Assembly (NCBI GenBank): GCA_965214625.1
Contig: OZ243962.1
Coordinates: 1,054,001 to 1,118,000, forward strand
Length of the DNA: 64,000 nt
Direction: 5' to 3'
From: G965214625 sp965214625
GTDB lineage: Bacteria; Pseudomonadota; Gammaproteobacteria; Arenicellales; Poriferihabitantaceae
Shown: one piece after another, positions 8,962 to 23,301 of the stretch
Numbering within the stretch: the first letter of the stretch is position 1
How the letters are laid out: every line of letters begins with the position of its first letter
Notes under the pieces: model-generated
Seen by the model: only the letters and a program-made list of their open reading frames with translations
Databases searched by the model: none
Told to the model about the DNA's origin: nothing
Translations under genes and position numbers: made by a program

Positions 8962-11664
8962 ATGTCTGCCGATAAAGAAATCACTTTAATTGACGGTTCC
9001 TCTTTCCTGTTTCGGGCATACCATGCCATGGGTCAGACACCGCTGATGACATCGGATGGCCGGATGACACAGGCCATATTCGGCATGACCAATATGCTCA
9101 AAAGTCTGCTCAGGGAAATTCAGCCGGTTCATATTGCCGTGATTATGGATGCCAAGGGAAAGACTTTCCGACATGACCTGTATGATCAATATAAAGCAAA
9201 CAGGGCGCCAATGCCGGATGATCTGAGGGAACAGTTGTCTTATCTGAAACAAATCATCCCCGCCATGGGGTTGCCACTTGTCTCTGTTTCCGGAGTGGAG
9301 GCCGATGACGTTATCGGTACCCTGTCAACCCGGGCGGTTGCATTGAACTTCCGAGTTCGGATTGTGAGCAATGACAAGGACCTGGCCCAGTTAGTCAGCG
9401 ACAAAGTGGAAATGGTGGATACCATGAAAAATATACGTCTTGATCCGGAGGGTGTGGTCAAAAAGTTCGGCGTACCCCCACAACAGATGATCGATTACCT
9501 GGCGCTTGTCGGTGACAAGTCGGATAACATCCCCGGTGTCCCCAAGGTGGGCCCCAAAACAGCCGTAAAATGGTTGTCAGCCTTCGGTTCACTGGATGAT
9601 ATTGTCAACCACGCGGATCAAATCACCGGGAGCGTTGGGGTCTCCCTGCGAGCGCATCTCGATCAACTTCGGCTGTCAAAAATACTGACAACCATCAAAT
9701 GTGATGTGGAACTTGATACGTCACCGGAACAACTGAAATTAGGAAGCCCGGACACGGAGGTGCTAAGAACCTACTATCAGGATCTTGAATTCAATTCCTG
9801 GTTAAAGGAACTGCCTGAGACAGACAGCAAAGAGACGTCTGCAACGGTGACTGAAACAAGTCGGTATGAGACGATTGTTGATTTTCAAACATTGGATGAT
9901 TGGATAGAGAAACTCAGCAACGCCGATATTTTCGCATTGGATACCGAAACCACGTCGGTGGATGCCCACCAGGCTGATCTGGTCGGACTGTCCTTTTGTG
10001 TCACGCCGGGCGAAGCAGCCTACATTCCCTTGAAGCATGGCTACCCGGAGGCCCCCCCGCAGCTTCCGATGGACATCGTGCTGGAAAAACTCAAACCGAT
10101 ACTCGAAGATCCGCACAAAGCAAAAACCGGGCAAAACCTGAAATACGATGCAGAAGTGCTTCATTATTGCGGCATACAACTGAACGGTATTACTCACGAC
10201 ACGATGCTGATGTCCTATGTGCTTGGTGCCGGATATGCCCGCCATGATATGGACACCCTGGCACGTATACACCTCGGGAAAGAAACAATCAAGTTCTCTG
10301 ACATCGCCGGAACCGGCAAGCAACAGCTGACTTTTGATCAGATAGAAATTGAGACGGCCTCACAATATGCGGCTGAAGATGCTGATATCACACTGCAGCT
10401 GCACCGCCTGTTCGTGCTTGAACTAGAGCAATATCCGCGTTTGAAAAACCTGTTCCACGATATCGAACTGCCCTTGCTGCACGTATTGGTGAAGATCGAA
10501 ACCAATGGCGTCAAGGTGGATGCCGATCAACTCAACCGGCACAGTGAAGAGCTGGCAATCCGTCTTCGTAACATCGAAAAGCAGGCCCATGCCGTGGCAG
10601 GAGAGCCGTTCAATATCGGTTCCCCAAAACAAATCCGGGAAATTCTATATCACAAACAAGGCATTCCAGTCACAAGAAAAACCCCCAAAGGACAACCCTC
10701 GACGGCCGAACACGTACTGCAAGAGCTGGCCGAAGAACATGTGTTACCCGGTCTGATTCTCAAGCACCGGGGACTTGCCAAGCTGAAAAGTACCTACACC
10801 GACAAACTGCCACGTCTGGTGAATCCGAAAACGGGTCGGATCCATACCTCCTATCACCAAGCCGTCGCAGCAACCGGACGCTTATCCTCATCCGATCCCA
10901 ATTTACAGAATATTCCGATTCGAACCGAAGAAGGGCGTCGTATTCGGGTGGCCTTCGTCCCCGAGAAAGGGAATCTTCTGATCGCCGCAGATTATTCCCA
11001 GATTGAGCTTAGAATCATGGCGCACCTGTCACAAGACAAAAGCCTGATAGAGGCCTTTACCCATGGGGTTGATATACACAGTGCGACGGCAGCCGAGGTG
11101 TTTGGCGGTGATCCGAGCAACCTGGACACGGACCTGCGCCGCCGGGCCAAAGCGATCAATTTCGGCCTGATCTATGGCATGTCGGCGTATGGTCTTGCCC
11201 GTCAGTTGAAAATAGACCAAAGAGAAGCGAAACAATACATTGACATTTATTTCGACCGCTATCCGGGTGTTCGAAAATATATGGAAGACACCAAACAGCT
11301 TGCCCGAATGCAGGGCTATGTGGAAACAATTTATGGACGACGGCTGAATCTGCCTGACATTCATTCGCGAAACGCAGCACGAAGACAGTATGCGGAACGA
11401 ACCGCGATCAACGCACCGATGCAGGGCTCGGCCGCTGATCTTGTGAAACTGGCCATGCTGGCAGTCGATCAATGGATTACCGAAAACCGGTCATGCGCCA
11501 AAGTGATCCTGCAGGTTCACGATGAACTGGTGCTTGAAGTGGACAAAGCAGAGGCAGAAAGGATGTCGGTGGTGGTTTCTGACTTGATGTGTTCGGTTGG
11601 ACAACTGCGCGTCCCGCTGGTCGTGGAGACAGGCATTGGCCAGAACTGGAAACAGGCCCATTAA
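8962..11664 (+). CDS. polA: DNA polymerase I
   Basis: This 900-aa enzyme fills gaps and removes RNA primers. The 5'-3' exonuclease domain is about 1-295 (LIDGSSFLFRAYHA; GDKSDNIPGVPKVGPKTA). The 3'-5' exonuclease domain is about 305-490 and retains the catalytic pair in LDTETTS, so proofreading is predicted to be intact. The polymerase domain is about 500-900, with motif A DYSQIELR, motif B RRRAKAINFGLIYG and motif C VHDELVLEV. It is full length compared with about 928 aa in E. coli. It is transcribed alone, divergent from the DUF2782 gene. Confidence 0.97.
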   Translation: MSADKEITLIDGSSFLFRAYHAMGQTPLMTSDGRMTQAIFGMTNMLKSLLREIQPVHIAVIMDAKGKTFRHDLYDQYKANRAPMPDDLREQLSYLKQIIPAMGLPLVSVSGVEADDVIGTLSTRAVALNFRVRIVSNDKDLAQLVSDKVEMVDTMKNIRLDPEGVVKKFGVPPQQMIDYLALVGDKSDNIPGVPKVGPKTAVKWLSAFGSLDDIVNHADQITGSVGVSLRAHLDQLRLSKILTTIKCDVELDTSPEQLKLGSPDTEVLRTYYQDLEFNSWLKELPETDSKETSATVTETSRYETIVDFQTLDDWIEKLSNADIFALDTETTSVDAHQADLVGLSFCVTPGEAAYIPLKHGYPEAPPQLPMDIVLEKLKPILEDPHKAKTGQNLKYDAEVLHYCGIQLNGITHDTMLMSYVLGAGYARHDMDTLARIHLGKETIKFSDIAGTGKQQLTFDQIEIETASQYAAEDADITLQLHRLFVLELEQYPRLKNLFHDIELPLLHVLVKIETNGVKVDADQLNRHSEELAIRLRNIEKQAHAVAGEPFNIGSPKQIREILYHKQGIPVTRKTPKGQPSTAEHVLQELAEEHVLPGLILKHRGLAKLKSTYTDKLPRLVNPKTGRIHTSYHQAVAATGRLSSSDPNLQNIPIRTEEGRRIRVAFVPEKGNLLIAADYSQIELRIMAHLSQDKSLIEAFTHGVDIHSATAAEVFGGDPSNLDTDLRRRAKAINFGLIYGMSAYGLARQLKIDQREAKQYIDIYFDRYPGVRKYMEDTKQLARMQGYVETIYGRRLNLPDIHSRNAARRQYAERTAINAPMQGSAADLVKLAMLAVDQWITENRSCAKVILQVHDELVLEVDKAEAERMSVVVSDLMCSVGQLRVPLVVETGIGQNWKQAH

Positions 11665-11919
11665 ATTCAAACCCGGCTCCCGTCACTGACCAACGACCTC
11701 TGCCCGACTCCCAGCCCTTCTTCTGCCCAATCCCATTTTCCGGTTTCCTGTCATCACAGCCGCCCTTCTCATGGCACTTTCGGATCAGTATCTGTCCAAA
11801 AGCAGCGGATTCTATGTTCTCCACAGGGGAAAATCGAACATTTGCACATCTGAATTGAATAGGGCAATATACCATTTTCGATTGAACGGTCTTAGCGATA
11901 GTGCAGACAGGAGGAATAC

Positions 11920-13071
11920 ATGTCCGAATTCGCTCACGGAGAAATTGAACATAAGAATCAAGGGTTTGCCCAGCGCCGTGTCCAGAAAATGCTGAGCATG
12001 ACGGGTATTGAGATCAATGGGCAGAATCCCTGGGATATTCAAGTCGTCAACCCTGCCTTCTTCCGACGGGTCCTTGTAAACGGGTCGCTTGGGCTGGGCG
12101 AATCCTATGTCGAGGGTTGGTGGCACTGCAAACAACTCGATCAGATGATCAATCTCTTGCTGCGTTCCCCGCTGTCACAAAATCATAAATTCCTGGCCCA
12201 TATCGTTTCATGGTTTCGATCAGAATACTTCAACCTGCAGAAGCAGTCACGGGCATTTCGGGTGGGCGAGTTGCACTACGACATTGGCAACGAGTTGTAC
12301 CAGGCCATGCTGGACAAGAGAATGGTTTATACCTGCGGCTATTGGTCTGAAGCCGATAATCTGGATGATGCACAAAGGGATAAGTTGGATTTGGTGTGTC
12401 GCAAGCTGGATTTGCGCAAAGGTATGAAAATACTCGATATCGGTTGTGGATGGGGGAGTTTTGCAAAACATGCGGCACAAAAGTATGGCGTCGAAGTCAC
12501 TGGAATCACCGTCTCCAAAGAACAGGTTGATCTGGGAATGAAACAGTGTGCCGGGTTGCCGGTCGAACTGAGATTGCAGGACTATCGGGATCTCAGCGAA
12601 CAGTTCGATGCCATCGTTTCTCTTGGCATGTTCGAACATGTTGGACATAAAAACTACCGGGTTTATATGGATATCGTCAAACGTTCCTTGAAACCCGGTG
12701 CCAAATTCTTGTTACACACCATTGGAAAAAATGACTCTCGTCATGGTGTGGACCCGTGGATATCCAAGTACATCTTCCCCAATGGAGAAATTCCCTCTCT
12801 CAACCAGATTGCATCGGCGCTGGAGTCATTGATGGTGGTTGAGGATATCCACAACTTTGGCCCCGATTACGATAAAACACTCATGGCCTGGTTTCGTAAC
12901 TTCCATACATCGTGGCCGACAATCAATGACCGCTATCCACGGAAATTTTATCGATTGTGGGAGTACTATCTCAAGGTTTGCGCCGGTGCGTTCAGGGCCC
13001 GCAATCTTCAATTGTGGCAGATCGTCATTTCTCTGGGCGATACACCCGAGGCCTATCGGCGTCCGGTATGA
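11920..13071 (+). CDS. cfa: Cyclopropane-fatty-acyl-phospholipid synthase
   Basis: This 383-aa enzyme transfers a methylene from S-adenosylmethionine to the double bond of unsaturated phospholipid acyl chains. The N-terminal lipid-binding part contains GLGESYVEGWW near residue 63. The SAM-binding motif LDIGCGWGSFAKHA lies near 171, and FEHVGHKNY near 236. A strong AGGAGG ribosome site sits 6-7 bp before the ATG. The length matches E. coli Cfa (382 aa). It is monocistronic by spacing. In E. coli this gene is induced at stationary phase, but no such signal was identified here. Confidence 0.95.
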   Translation: MSEFAHGEIEHKNQGFAQRRVQKMLSMTGIEINGQNPWDIQVVNPAFFRRVLVNGSLGLGESYVEGWWHCKQLDQMINLLLRSPLSQNHKFLAHIVSWFRSEYFNLQKQSRAFRVGELHYDIGNELYQAMLDKRMVYTCGYWSEADNLDDAQRDKLDLVCRKLDLRKGMKILDIGCGWGSFAKHAAQKYGVEVTGITVSKEQVDLGMKQCAGLPVELRLQDYRDLSEQFDAIVSLGMFEHVGHKNYRVYMDIVKRSLKPGAKFLLHTIGKNDSRHGVDPWISKYIFPNGEIPSLNQIASALESLMVVEDIHNFGPDYDKTLMAWFRNFHTSWPTINDRYPRKFYRLWEYYLKVCAGAFRARNLQLWQIVISLGDTPEAYRRPV

Positions 13072-13210
13072 CGGAAAGACCGAAAAATACCGTTATCCAT
13101 CGGCACCCAATCCGCCCGCTGACCGGCTACAACAGATGATAAAAGTAACCCCTGCGTGACGCGCGCGGCCCGCTTTCGTGTACTGTCTCTACAGACTCAG
13201 ATGATTCGCG

Positions 13211-13984
13211 TCACGATAACTGCTGCTCCACCCAGGCTGCCGCATTGTCAATCCGTCCCCCGCCCGAGAGATAACGACCAATGAGGTGGTGCAGCCTTTC
13301 CTTCCCAAAGGAACCATAGTGTCCCGCATGCACCACCTGGACGGGCAATTCCTTCAAGCGCCTCAAGCTCGCCTGGTAAGTCTCCCGGTCCGAGTGATAC
13401 AGCGTATCCAGTAACGCACCATCATAAACCACATCGCCTGAAAATAGGGTTCCGGTTGCTTTTTCATACAATACAATCGACCCGGGTGAATGGCCCGGCA
13501 GGTGAAAAACCACAAAATGGCGGTTTCCTAGATCAATGACATCCCCCTCATCCAGATACCCGGTCAATGGCGCCGGTTTAACGGAATACTGGCTGGATTC
13601 AAATCCTTCATAGGGCAATGCGCTAAAGGTTTCAGTGCGCACGAAATCAGCATAGCCGGCGGTGTTGCGCTCCGTTGGAAAGGCATGGATTTCGGCTTCG
13701 CTGTGATGACCCAATCGGCTGTTAAACTCGTTTGCACCACCGATATGGTCAAAATGACAGTGCGTGGAAATACAGTCGACGGGTTTTTCGGTCAGCAGAG
13801 ACACCTCCTGCTTCAAAGAACGCAGCCCCATGCCCGAATCAATCAGCAAATCCCGATTTTCACCCTGAATATGCCACATGTTACACCGTAACCACTTTGC
13901 CACATACCGTTCCCGAATCAGGTGAATTCCCTCTCCAACGGGAATCACTTCGTACCAGTCCTGCGCAATGTTTGAAGTTACCAT
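13211..13984 (-). CDS. Metallo-beta-lactamase-fold hydrolase
   Basis: This 257-aa MBL-fold protein has the zinc ligand motif THCHFDHIGG (near residue 94), then HLPGHSPGSIVLY, SGDVVYDGALLD and VHAGHYGSF. These provide a full two-metal site. There is no signal peptide, so it is cytosolic. The family is broad (glyoxalase II-like, lactonases, thioesterases) and the substrate cannot be told. It is transcribed alone and converges on cfa. A 9-bp inverted repeat (CGTGACGCG near 13154 and CGCGTCACG near 13208) spans the gap between the two genes. Confidence 0.8.
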   Translation of the reverse strand: MVTSNIAQDWYEVIPVGEGIHLIRERYVAKWLRCNMWHIQGENRDLLIDSGMGLRSLKQEVSLLTEKPVDCISTHCHFDHIGGANEFNSRLGHHSEAEIHAFPTERNTAGYADFVRTETFSALPYEGFESSQYSVKPAPLTGYLDEGDVIDLGNRHFVVFHLPGHSPGSIVLYEKATGTLFSGDVVYDGALLDTLYHSDRETYQASLRRLKELPVQVVHAGHYGSFGKERLHHLIGRYLSGGGRIDNAAAWVEQQLS

Positions 13985-14092
13985 GGGCGGGATGAATCAG
14001 TATTTTGATCAGATAAACGCCGAGACATTTTATAGCACTTGTCATCGGATTGACATGCTCATACTCTCTCTCATCAGGACAAAAATGCCGGC

Positions 14093-14133
14093 GCAAAAAA
14101 AACCCTGCTCCCGGATAAGGAGCAGGGTTTTCG
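14093..14133 (-). terminator. Intrinsic terminator of the rRNA operon
   Basis: On the minus strand an 11-bp stem, AACCCTGCTCC with GGAGCAGGGTT, closes a short loop and is followed by eight T. It begins just downstream of the 5S gene. The plus strand also reads a stem followed by four T. Confidence 0.92.
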
Positions 14134-14140
14134 TATTAAA

Positions 14141-14259
14141 TGCCTGGCAGTGTCCTACTTTCACATGGGGAGACCCCACACTATCATCGGCGCTAAGCGT
14201 TTTCACTTCTGAGTTCGGGATGGGATCAGGTGGTTCCCGCTCGCTATTGCCACCAGGCA
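14141..14259 (-). rRNA. rrf: 5S ribosomal RNA
   Basis: The minus-strand sequence starts TGCCTGGTGGC and ends GCCAGGCA, so the terminal helix pairs. Internal landmarks include CGAACTCAGAAGTGAAA. Length is about 119 nt. It is the last gene of the rRNA operon. Confidence 0.95.
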
Positions 14260-14465
14260 AAGCTTTCAGACAGTTTCACGGACTGAAGGAACACCGCTTG
14301 AAATCCGACTGTCGAACCAAGCCATACCAACCAGCCCCTCCAGTATCGCGGAACCGTCTTTCTTCTTGCTCAATCTCATGATTGAGATTACAAATCAGGG
14401 TAGTCATCGGCGCTGTTCCTGCCGCAGTTCGACAGGAAGCGGATTGTCATAAATAGCTTATTGAT

Positions 14466-14490
14466 AACACCCAAACTGTTTGGGTGTTAT
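14466..14490 (-). repeat. Perfect hairpin just after the 23S gene
   Basis: AACACCCAAA and TTTGGGTGTT form a 10-bp stem around a 3-5 nt loop immediately 3' of the 23S end. No T-run follows, so it is more likely a processing or stability element than a terminator. The 23S-5S spacer (14260-14490) also holds a smaller dyad, TCAATC with GATTGA, near 14370-14387. No tRNA gene was seen in this spacer. Confidence 0.55.
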
Positions 14491-17375
<2,885 letters not shown>

Positions 17376-17713
17376 ATATAACCCCAAAAAGTCTGCAGAC
17401 TCATTGTTCCGACTCATTACTGGGTGTTCATCTTGTTCATTTCGTCACGTATCGAAATCCGTGACTCCACTCACTCCATGCACACTTGATATTGAGTGCG
17501 ATTCAACTTACCTGTTTATTTCGAAGTTATCGCTGATACTCTCTCGAGTTTATGCAACATAAGCTATCTATGAATTAAACTATTGCAATTAATCACAATA
17601 TTTGTACCCGCGCTCACGGAATTTGCCGTTTCTGTCTCCGATTAAATGGAGACAGATGAATGTGATAACATTACATTCGCAAATTCGCGCTTGCGCGCGC
17701 CTTTGACTACCCT

Positions 17714-17728
17714 AATTGTAAAAGAACA
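17714..17728 (-). promoter_or_regulatory. boxA antitermination element ahead of 23S
   Basis: The minus strand reads TGTTCTTTTACAATT, a close match to the boxA of rRNA spacers bound by NusB/NusE. It lies between tRNA-Ala and 23S, the usual position. Confidence 0.6.
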
Positions 17729-17755
17729 AGACCTAACTCGTGTTAAGCCACAAGT

Positions 17756-17790
17756 CATGTGTCAAAGACACTTCATGTCTTTGACACATG
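17756..17790 (-). repeat. 15-bp perfect hairpin in the tRNA-Ala/23S spacer
   Basis: A 15-base arm starting CATGTGTCAAAG (17756-17770) pairs perfectly with 17776-17790 around a 5-nt loop. It has no T-run. A local RNase III-type processing stem is inferred. Such stems normally form from sequences flanking the whole rRNA, so a purely local one is uncommon. The rest of 17376-17822 is AT-rich spacer with boxA. Confidence 0.7.
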
Positions 17791-17822
17791 AATCGCAAAC
17801 CAGTCTCGTCATTGCGGAGAAA

Positions 17823-17898
17823 TGGTGGAGCTAAGCGGGATCGAACCGCTGACCTCCTGCGTGCAAGGCAGGCGCTCTCCCAGCTGAGCTATAGCCCC
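17823..17898 (-). tRNA. tRNA-Ala (anticodon TGC)
   Basis: Minus strand: acceptor GGGGCTA at the 5' end pairs with TAGCTCC, followed by ACCA. The anticodon loop contains TGC and the T arm is GGTTCGATCCC. The CCA is encoded. Length is 76 nt. It lies in the 16S-23S spacer after tRNA-Ile. Confidence 0.96.
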
Positions 17899-17993
17899 CC
17901 GAGCCAATCCATTCATTGAAATAGAAGGCACTGAATCGCGAAACACATACCTGTCGCATCACTCTGTTCAGGCATGACGCAGTCAAGGTAACC

Positions 17994-18070
<77 letters not shown>

Positions 18071-18174
18071 AACGATCCTGAGCCTCACAACTATTGAGTC
18101 TATATCGAAGACTGATTCTATCGACAAACCAAGCAAATTGTGTGGACACTTCGAAACGAAATCTCTAATTTCTT

Positions 18175-19718
<1,544 letters not shown>

Positions 19719-19834
19719 AGTTTGATGTCCCGAAGGACAAAATATTTTGCAAAGCCAAACATAATGTTTGACGTTCACATACTGGATGAGAGACTCTGAC
19801 GAATCGAAGCGCCCACACAATCTGCTTGATTTAG

Positions 19835-19869
19835 TTTTTAAAGAACCGGATAACCAACACTGCGGTTAT
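19835..19869 (-). promoter_or_regulatory. rRNA leader boxB hairpin and boxA
   Basis: On the minus strand, GATAACC and GGTTATC form a hairpin (19849-19869, boxB-like). It is followed by GGTTCTTTAAAAACT (19833-19847, boxA-like). This order matches the antitermination leader of rRNA operons, used by Nus factors. Confidence 0.65.
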
Positions 19870-19885
19870 CTCTCAAGGAGCGCGA

Positions 19886-19913
19886 ATTATACGCATTAAA
19901 TCCAACCCGTCAA
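19886..19913 (-). promoter_or_regulatory. rRNA operon promoter
   Basis: On the minus strand TTGACG (19913-19908), a 16-bp spacer and a consensus TATAAT (19891-19886). A GC-rich discriminator, TCGCGCTCC, follows. An A/T-rich UP-element-like tract lies upstream around 19914-19945. The predicted start is near 19878. The form implies strong, growth-rate-controlled expression. Confidence 0.88.
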
Positions 19914-19945
19914 CAACTATTTTTATAAAATTTGCACGTTTTACA

Positions 19946-20310
19946 AATATCGCGTGACGGCTCGGGCAATCTTCTATCTGACCACTGACACAGCAACGAA
20001 TTACCGTTAACCGTGCGGCTCGATAGCCGGCTTGCAGAGAATCAGACCAGCCCTTCCAGGAGACCGAATAACTGTATCGGAAACCACCCTTTTTTGCAAC
20101 GCCAAACCCAATACCCCCGGGGCTGGCCCGCCCTTCTCAGACACAATCCAATCGAAACGGCTTTCTCGTGATGGGCACTGTCACCCCAAAGACCCACTGA
20201 TCGGCAGAACAGGCAAAACGGGACAACAGACAGTAGATACGGTCTTTTGCAATGCCACTGGTGACGGTGGCACCTTATTCGGCAGTGATCAAACACCTGC
20301 CTGTATCCGG
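19946..20310. other. Non-coding gap between rRNA promoter and tyrS 3' end
   Basis: No gene with a recognisable domain on either strand. The gap separates the minus-strand rRNA operon promoter from the minus-strand tyrS. A tyrS terminator is expected here but I could not identify a clear hairpin with a T-run. Confidence 0.4.
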
Positions 20311-21507
20311 TCAGCACAAAACCTTCGCGATCCGTCGTTTTCCAACCTGGACTATATGACTGCTGCCCTGACCAATCACCAACCTTCCATCTTCTATCTT
20401 GGTCGAATCGATTCTGACAGCCCCCTGCTTCAACATCCTCAGACCCTCTGAAGTCGAGGCAACCAATCTGGCCTCTTTCAGCAAATTGGCAATGGGTATC
20501 CCCTCATTACCCACTTCCAGCTGAACCGTCGGAATATCCTCTGGAACCAAGCCCTTTGCAAACCGATCGATAAAGTGATGTTTCGCCTGCCTGGCGCTCG
20601 CCTGATCATGGAATCGACTCACAATTTCGACCGCCAATTCGAATTTCACGTCTCTGGGATTACGTCCCTGTCTCACACTCTCTCGTAATACCTCAATTTC
20701 TTGTGTACCCCTAAAACTCAGCAACGTGAAGTATCGCCACATCAGCTCATCAGAAACAGACATGATCTTTCCGAACATCTCATCGGGACGGTCATCGACC
20801 GCGACATAATTGCCCAGTGTTTTAGACATTTTCTTGTGCCCGTCCAGTCCTTCCAGCAAAGGCATCGTCATGATCACCTGTTGTTCCTGCCCATAATGAC
20901 GCTGCAGTTCCCTGCCCATGAGCAAGTTGAACAGCTGGTCGGTCCCGCCGAGCTCCACATCCGCAGCCAGCGCAACCGAATCATATCCCTGCACCAGAGG
21001 ATACAGAAATTCATGAATGCCGATAGCCTGATTGCCGGCAAACCGTTTTTTGAAATCATCCCTTTCCAACATGCGTGCAACGGTGTTTCTCGCCGCAAGT
21101 TGGATCAAGCCCGCCGCACCCAATCCATCCATCCACTGTGAATTGAAGCAGACTCGGGTTCGTTCCGGATCGAGAATCTTGAAAACCTGATCCTGATAGG
21201 TTTTTGCATTGTCCCTTATTTCTTCCGGGCTGATTGGTGGGCGGACCGCATTCTTGCCGCTGGGGTCACCAATGAGACCGGTAAAATCACCGATCAACAC
21301 CACCACCTCATGCCCCATTTGCTGGAATTGGCGCATTTTATTAATCAGCACCGTATGACCCAGGTGCAGGTCCGGTGCCGTCGGGTCGAACCCCACCTTG
21401 ACCGTCAGCGGTTTCCTCTTGCGCAGTTTCGCAGCGAGTTCCTGTTCTCGCTGAATTTCTTCTACACCTTGAATCAGCTCAGCCAATGTTGCGTCTATTT
21501 CATTCAT
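20311..21507 (-). CDS. tyrS: Tyrosyl-tRNA synthetase
   Basis: This 398-aa class I aminoacyl-tRNA synthetase charges tRNA-Tyr. The HIGH motif reads HLGH at residues 48-51. KMSKS reads KMSKT near 234. The catalytic Rossmann fold includes VGFDPTAPDLHLG. The C-terminal S4 RNA-binding domain is about 335-398. The GGTDQLFNLLMGRELQ segment fits the TyrZ-like branch common in gammaproteobacteria. It is divergent from the M23 peptidase gene, the same order seen in Pseudomonas-type genomes. Confidence 0.95.
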   Translation of the reverse strand: MNEIDATLAELIQGVEEIQREQELAAKLRKRKPLTVKVGFDPTAPDLHLGHTVLINKMRQFQQMGHEVVVLIGDFTGLIGDPSGKNAVRPPISPEEIRDNAKTYQDQVFKILDPERTRVCFNSQWMDGLGAAGLIQLAARNTVARMLERDDFKKRFAGNQAIGIHEFLYPLVQGYDSVALAADVELGGTDQLFNLLMGRELQRHYGQEQQVIMTMPLLEGLDGHKKMSKTLGNYVAVDDRPDEMFGKIMSVSDELMWRYFTLLSFRGTQEIEVLRESVRQGRNPRDVKFELAVEIVSRFHDQASARQAKHHFIDRFAKGLVPEDIPTVQLEVGNEGIPIANLLKEARLVASTSEGLRMLKQGAVRIDSTKIEDGRLVIGQGSSHIVQVGKRRIAKVLC

Positions 21508-21729
21508 CTCATTACTTATATAGTGAACTTATACAGTGAGTGGATTGTGCAATTTCCGTGCGTCAACGGGAACACGCCGGTCCCCGGTTATGCGAAACAC
21601 CATTACGCTAAAATATTTTGACCTGTTGTGCGCATGCAGGTAAAGTATATGGCTTAAATTTGCTTTAGGGACGATGCCAGTCCTGCTTCCTGCAAACACC
21701 TAATTTAGCTCCACCATTGTAAACTATCT

Positions 21730-23226
21730 ATGTCCGTAAAACGGCCAAGCGCATCGCCTAATCTTAAAGACCGGCCAGTGAACCCGTCAACCGCCAGCGA
21801 CAACCCTGTCGGCAGGATCAACGGATGTGGACTGGCATTGTCTGTCCTGATCGCCAGCAGCACCCTTTGCATGATCACTGACACCTTGGCCACCAACACC
21901 CCTCCCTCAGTTCAGTCAAACCGTTCGAACACCAATACGTCGGGAGCGGATACCTCAGCAGCCGGTGCAATGCACCACACCGGGGGAGAAGAACTGTCAA
22001 GTATCGATTTCATATACCAATGGTCGAACCGAATTAATCCGGACACCGGTCTTCAGGCCCTCTCTGCCACACAACTTGTGGCTGACAACAATCAAGATAA
22101 TGCCGATCCCTCCTTGTCACGCCCCTGGGTCACCGCAACCGTCAAACCAGGCGATACGCTTTCGGAAATCTTCCGCCGACATGATTTGCCAATACGGGAA
22201 GCCTATGCCATCGCCGATATGGAAAAGGCAAAACCCTTGCTGATTATCCGGCCAGGAGAAAAGATCCAATTCCAACGAACTGATGACAACAAGCTGCTTG
22301 CGCTGCGATATAAGACCGGAAAATATGCGACGCTGGAGATTGATCGAACAGCAGGAAGGCTGCATGCCAACGTGGATATCCGCACCCCTGAGGTGCGATA
22401 CTCCTCAACGAAAGCAATCATTGAAACCAGCCTGTTGGATGCGGCTGAAAAAGCTCAAATTTCAATCGATACGATAGAGAAGTTCATCGTCTTGTTTGGA
22501 TGGCGTGTTGACTTCGCCAAGGACATTCATCCCGGTGACCAGTTCTCGGTCATTTATGAAGAACTTTATCTGGATGACCGGAAAATAGAGGATGGCCAGA
22601 TCATCGCGGCAGAACTCATAACAAGGGGAGAGCCGCTGCGCGCCATACGCTACAAGGACGACGATAACATTGTCAATTACTACACACCCGAGGGGGAAAG
22701 CGTTGAAAGTTCCTTTTTGCGCACCCCGCTTAAATGGGGTCGAATTACCTCCAAATTCAACCCCAAGCGACTGCACCCTGTTGCCAAAACCTGGCGTGCA
22801 CACAGAGGGGTTGACTATGGTGCCCCGCCAGGCACACCGGTACTGGTCACAGGGGACGGAACCGTCACGTACGCAGGTCGAAAAGGCGGGTATGGCAAAG
22901 TCGTGATTGTCAAACACGGCGAGATATATAGCACCCTTTATGCTCACCTGAGACAATTCGCAGAGGGTATTCGGCGTGGTGAAAGGGTGAAGCAGGGCGA
23001 GATCATCGGCTATGTCGGCAGCACCGGCATGGCAACCGGACCCCACTTGCACTATGAGTTCCGCATCCATGGCGTTCACAAAAATCCGCTGACTGTCGAA
23101 CTGCCGAAATCAGCGTCAGTCGATGAAAGAGACAAAAAGGAATTCCTCAATATTGCTCAATTCTGGAGTGAATTGCTGGATGACATGAACCATCAGGCAC
23201 TGACACAAAATCAGACGGAACAGTGA
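21730..23226 (+). CDS. Peptidoglycan endopeptidase of the MepM type (LysM + M23)
   Basis: This 498-aa envelope protein has an N-terminal hydrophobic anchor or signal (about 37-55). A LysM-like domain (about 134-185, VKPGDTLSEIFRRHDL) is followed by a linker fold and a C-terminal M23 metallopeptidase (about 350-460). The zinc residues sit in HRGVDYGAPPGTPV and GPHLHYEFR. It is predicted to cut peptide cross-bridges in murein during growth. The order tyrS (divergent) / this gene / anmK is conserved in gammaproteobacteria and ties it to cell-wall turnover. The zinc ligands look intact, so it should be active. Confidence 0.88.
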   Translation: MSVKRPSASPNLKDRPVNPSTASDNPVGRINGCGLALSVLIASSTLCMITDTLATNTPPSVQSNRSNTNTSGADTSAAGAMHHTGGEELSSIDFIYQWSNRINPDTGLQALSATQLVADNNQDNADPSLSRPWVTATVKPGDTLSEIFRRHDLPIREAYAIADMEKAKPLLIIRPGEKIQFQRTDDNKLLALRYKTGKYATLEIDRTAGRLHANVDIRTPEVRYSSTKAIIETSLLDAAEKAQISIDTIEKFIVLFGWRVDFAKDIHPGDQFSVIYEELYLDDRKIEDGQIIAAELITRGEPLRAIRYKDDDNIVNYYTPEGESVESSFLRTPLKWGRITSKFNPKRLHPVAKTWRAHRGVDYGAPPGTPVLVTGDGTVTYAGRKGGYGKVVIVKHGEIYSTLYAHLRQFAEGIRRGERVKQGEIIGYVGSTGMATGPHLHYEFRIHGVHKNPLTVELPKSASVDERDKKEFLNIAQFWSELLDDMNHQALTQNQTEQ

Positions 23227-23301
23227 TATCGGTTTCAAGTCACGTCGCTCGACCTGCTCGCTGAATCCCCCATAGCGGCCCCTTGTTCTCTTTCGCCTGA
23301 C

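Noticed and set aside
13154..13216. Inverted repeat as a bidirectional terminator between cfa and the MBL gene
   Set aside because: The loop is about 45 nt and there is no T-run, so it is a weak structure.
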